64,000 bases of DNA from Bacteroidota bacterium (GTDB lineage Bacteria > Bacteroidota > Bacteroidia > Cytophagales > Cyclobacteriaceae): assembly GCA_018266395.1 (NCBI GenBank), contig JAFEAM010000012.1, positions 1 through 64,000 of the forward strand, written 5' to 3'. Below, in pieces: positions 62,483 to 64,000 of this stretch. Below the pieces are notes generated by a model. The model was not told where the DNA came from and did no database searches. It saw only the letters and a list, made by a program, of their open reading frames with translations. The translations under genes and the position numbers were made by a program. Position 1 is the first letter of the stretch. Each line of letters opens with the position of its first letter.

Positions 62483-62555
62483 TCATGTTTACCCCCAGAT
62501 CATCCAAAAAAGACCGGGAAATGACCAAGGACTGAAAGCTATTCGGTCAAATGCC

Positions 62556-62587
62556 TTTTGAGTCGATGATAAGATGATATCTATTTG
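62556..62587 (+). promoter_or_regulatory. Promoter of the gene at 62650
   Basis: TTTTG (62556-62560), 19 bp, then TCTATTTG (62580-62587), a 7-of-8 match to TAnnTTTG. It leaves a leader of about 55 bases to the ATG. The rest of the 167-bp gap shows nothing else. Confidence 0.45.
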
Positions 62588-62649
62588 TCAACTTGTACGA
62601 ATATTATAAGCCAAACGTTCCAGATCAAAAGCCAATAAACTCCAACCTG

Positions 62650-63186
62650 ATGAAACGACTAATCTATATTCTGATGATCGCCGTCACGCATCCTGCATTC
62701 GCCCAGGTGATAGGAAAAACTTTCCCATTAATGGAGGCTGAAACGGTGGAGGACAAGAAGGTGATTTTACCGGATCAGGCCAAGGGCAAATATACTTTGC
62801 TGGGACTCGCCTACTCAAAGAAATCAGAAGATCAGTTGAATACATGGTTTGAACCCATCTTCTACAAATTCGTGCAGAAAGCTGAAGGTTTGCTCGCGGG
62901 CATGGGGTATGATGTAAACGTCTACTTCGTTCCCATGTTTACGGGAATTAACGCGGCGGCTACCGGAACTGCCAAAAAGAAAGCCATGAAAAATCTCGAT
63001 CCCCAGTTGTTGCCTTATATCCTCTTTTATAAAGGTGATTTGAAACCTTATAAAGAGGCGCTCGATTTTGAACGCAAGGATACACCCTATTTCTTTGTTC
63101 TGGATACAACAGGAAAGATTGTTTATGCCACCTCAGGTGCATTTAGCGAAGATAAGATGGACAAGATCGAAAGCGTAATTGAATAA
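62650..63186 (+). CDS. Exported thioredoxin-like protein without CxxC
   Basis: A 178-residue protein with a Sec signal peptide (LIYILMIAVTHPAFAQ). The mature part IGKTFPLMEAETVEDKKVIL, YTLLGLAYSKKSEDQLNTWF and PYFFVLDTTGKIVYATSGAF resembles a thioredoxin/peroxiredoxin-like fold, but no CxxC motif is present (there is no cysteine at the usual site). It therefore probably has a binding rather than redox role. It overlaps the next gene by 1 bp (TAATG). The family is not named with confidence. Confidence 0.65.
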   Translation: MKRLIYILMIAVTHPAFAQVIGKTFPLMEAETVEDKKVILPDQAKGKYTLLGLAYSKKSEDQLNTWFEPIFYKFVQKAEGLLAGMGYDVNVYFVPMFTGINAAATGTAKKKAMKNLDPQLLPYILFYKGDLKPYKEALDFERKDTPYFFVLDTTGKIVYATSGAFSEDKMDKIESVIE

Positions 63187-63677
63187 TGATTGATGAACGC
63201 CGACACATTCAGGCGCCTCTGGTTTACCTGTTACCATGGGCCGAATTGTGTTTTGAAGTATTGCTTGTCGTGGGTTTTGCACTCAAGGTTTTCAATTTGT
63301 ATAACGCGGGGGAAAGTCTGGTTCTGCTAAGTGCAGATGGCCTTGCTATCACTTTCTTCCTTATGGCATTTACATCCGGGAAAGGACTTCAATTCAACTC
63401 AGTACAAAAACCCACTTTCGGGGATCGACTGACGATAATTCTCAGAAGAATTATCTACCTGGGAATTTCCGCCAGTATAGCAGGCATATCGCTCCACTTT
63501 CTTCGTAAGGTCCAGGCAGTCTGGTTTCTCATCGGAGGTCTCGCCTTGCTCATCCTGGCACTTGGCGCCGGGGCTGCCCTGAACAGGGAACATCCGGAAA
63601 GGCTACGCTACTTAAGAGGCTCCATGATCAGAGGGATCCTGTTTCTTGTTATCGCCGGCATCTACGCCGTGTCTTGA
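63186..63677 (+). CDS. Four-TM hypothetical membrane protein
   Basis: A 163-residue membrane protein with about four helices, including LCFEVLLVVGFALKVFNLYN, LADGLAITFFLMAF-like (SADGLAITFFLMAFTSGKG), IIYLGISASIAGISLHFL and VWFLIGGLALLILALGAG. Its ATG overlaps the upstream stop by 1 bp, so the two are translated together. The family is not recognised. Confidence 0.72.
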   Translation: MIDERRHIQAPLVYLLPWAELCFEVLLVVGFALKVFNLYNAGESLVLLSADGLAITFFLMAFTSGKGLQFNSVQKPTFGDRLTIILRRIIYLGISASIAGISLHFLRKVQAVWFLIGGLALLILALGAGAALNREHPERLRYLRGSMIRGILFLVIAGIYAVS

Positions 63678-63727
63678 GCCGGGTTTTCTTTCTCAAGGCA
63701 ATAACTTAACTTCCGTCAGATAACTCC

Positions 63728-64000
63728 ATGAGTTTGACGATTCTTCTTGCTCTTGCATTAGCACCTGGCGCCTGCATTATATTTTATATCTACGTGAAGG
63801 ACCGGTACGAGAAGGAACCGATCCGTCTGCTGGCCATGGCATTTGGGCTGGGAATTGTCAGCACCTTCATCACCCTGATCATCAGCCTCCCGTTAGATGC
63901 GTGGATACCTATTGAAGAGCACGACCTGCGTGCGGAAGCAGTTCATGCATTTCTTCTTGTGGCGCTCGTTGAAGAATTCAGCAAGTTCATATTTCTTCGC
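63728..64000 (+). CDS. PrsW family intramembrane metalloprotease (partial, cut by window end)
   Basis: The reading frame starts at ATG 63728 and runs off the window after 91 codons, in frame. The N-terminal helices (SLTILLALALAPGACIIFYI and LLAMAFGLGIVSTFITLIIS) and the motif VEEFSKF near residue 83 match PrsW, a CPBP/PrsW-fold membrane protease; the EExxK-type Glu pair is the catalytic signature. In Bacillus PrsW cuts an anti-sigma factor. The target here is unknown. Confidence 0.85.
   Translation, partial: MSLTILLALALAPGACIIFYIYVKDRYEKEPIRLLAMAFGLGIVSTFITLIISLPLDAWIPIEEHDLRAEAVHAFLLVALVEEFSKFIFLR

Noticed and set aside
1-64000. CRISPR arrays, insertion sequences, prophage or toxin-antitoxin pairs
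   Set aside because: No regular direct repeats, transposase or phage genes were seen. The YwqK-type MORN protein has no toxin neighbour, and the Xer gene is in a housekeeping neighbourhood.

Overview
This window is a piece of a Bacteroidota chromosome, most likely of the Cytophagales type. The evidence is a gliding-motility lipoprotein (GldB), two TonB-dependent receptors, a YpdA-type bacillithiol disulfide reductase, an animal-type glutaminyl cyclase, many Sec lipoproteins, almost no Shine-Dalgarno sequences, and several copies of the Bacteroidota promoter (-33 TTTG, about 20 bp, -7 TAnnTTTG). It is gene-dense and looks like ordinary core chromosome. I see no phage, IS element, CRISPR array, rRNA or tRNA, and no gene-free stretch longer than about 205 bases. 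The longest gaps are 23896-24099 and 41877-42059.

Layout. 1-2.5 kb: a conserved small protein, an RsmI-like methyltransferase and metK. 2.5-4.1 kb (minus): rpsU, xerD-like recombinase and hpf. 4.1-9.6 kb: an acyl-CoA dehydrogenase diverges from a tight four-gene nucleotide-sugar operon (ugd, UDP-xylose synthase, rfbB, rfbA). 9.6-15.1 kb: a glutaminyl-cyclase-like lipoprotein diverges from rimP-nusA-infB, whose leader carries a terminator-like hairpin. 15.2-17 kb: lemA and an RlmI-like methyltransferase. 17-23 kb: a MORN-repeat lipoprotein, a DegP-type protease, a small unlisted gene, ispH and a TonB receptor. 22.9-27 kb: an ECF sigma factor with a two-TM partner, a DUF6249-like membrane protein and a large FtsX-type permease.

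27-34 kb: two compact minus operons (alpha/beta hydrolase plus CBS protein; YqeY plus CvpA), pdxJ, an AhpD-like protein, a TPR protein plus a 2H phosphoesterase, a zinc alcohol dehydrogenase and a deoxynucleoside kinase. 34-41 kb: gldB, a lipoprotein, a Tat-type amidohydrolase, an MFS transporter plus Gfo/Idh/MocA oxidoreductase, and a glycosyltransferase. 41-45 kb: a second sigma factor whose 3' end overlaps the next gene by 86 bp, an acidic-tailed protein and uvrA. 45-52 kb: a FadD-like ligase, two tandem esterase-like lipoproteins of no family I recognise, and ypdA. 52-64 kb: a small membrane protein plus TonB receptor, polA (its 3'-5' exonuclease residues appear lost), a second acyl-CoA ligase, a dienelactone hydrolase, DinB, amidase, two unknown proteins and a PrsW protease cut by the window end.

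Most notable observations: ispH has no ATG, GTG or TTG start codon, with ATC where methionine is expected; the hairpin in the rimP-nusA-infB leader; the degenerate PolA proofreading domain; the duplicated lipoprotein hydrolases; the sigma-factor gene overlap; and a near-consensus sigma-54 -24 element before degP. No clearly novel multi-gene system was found.
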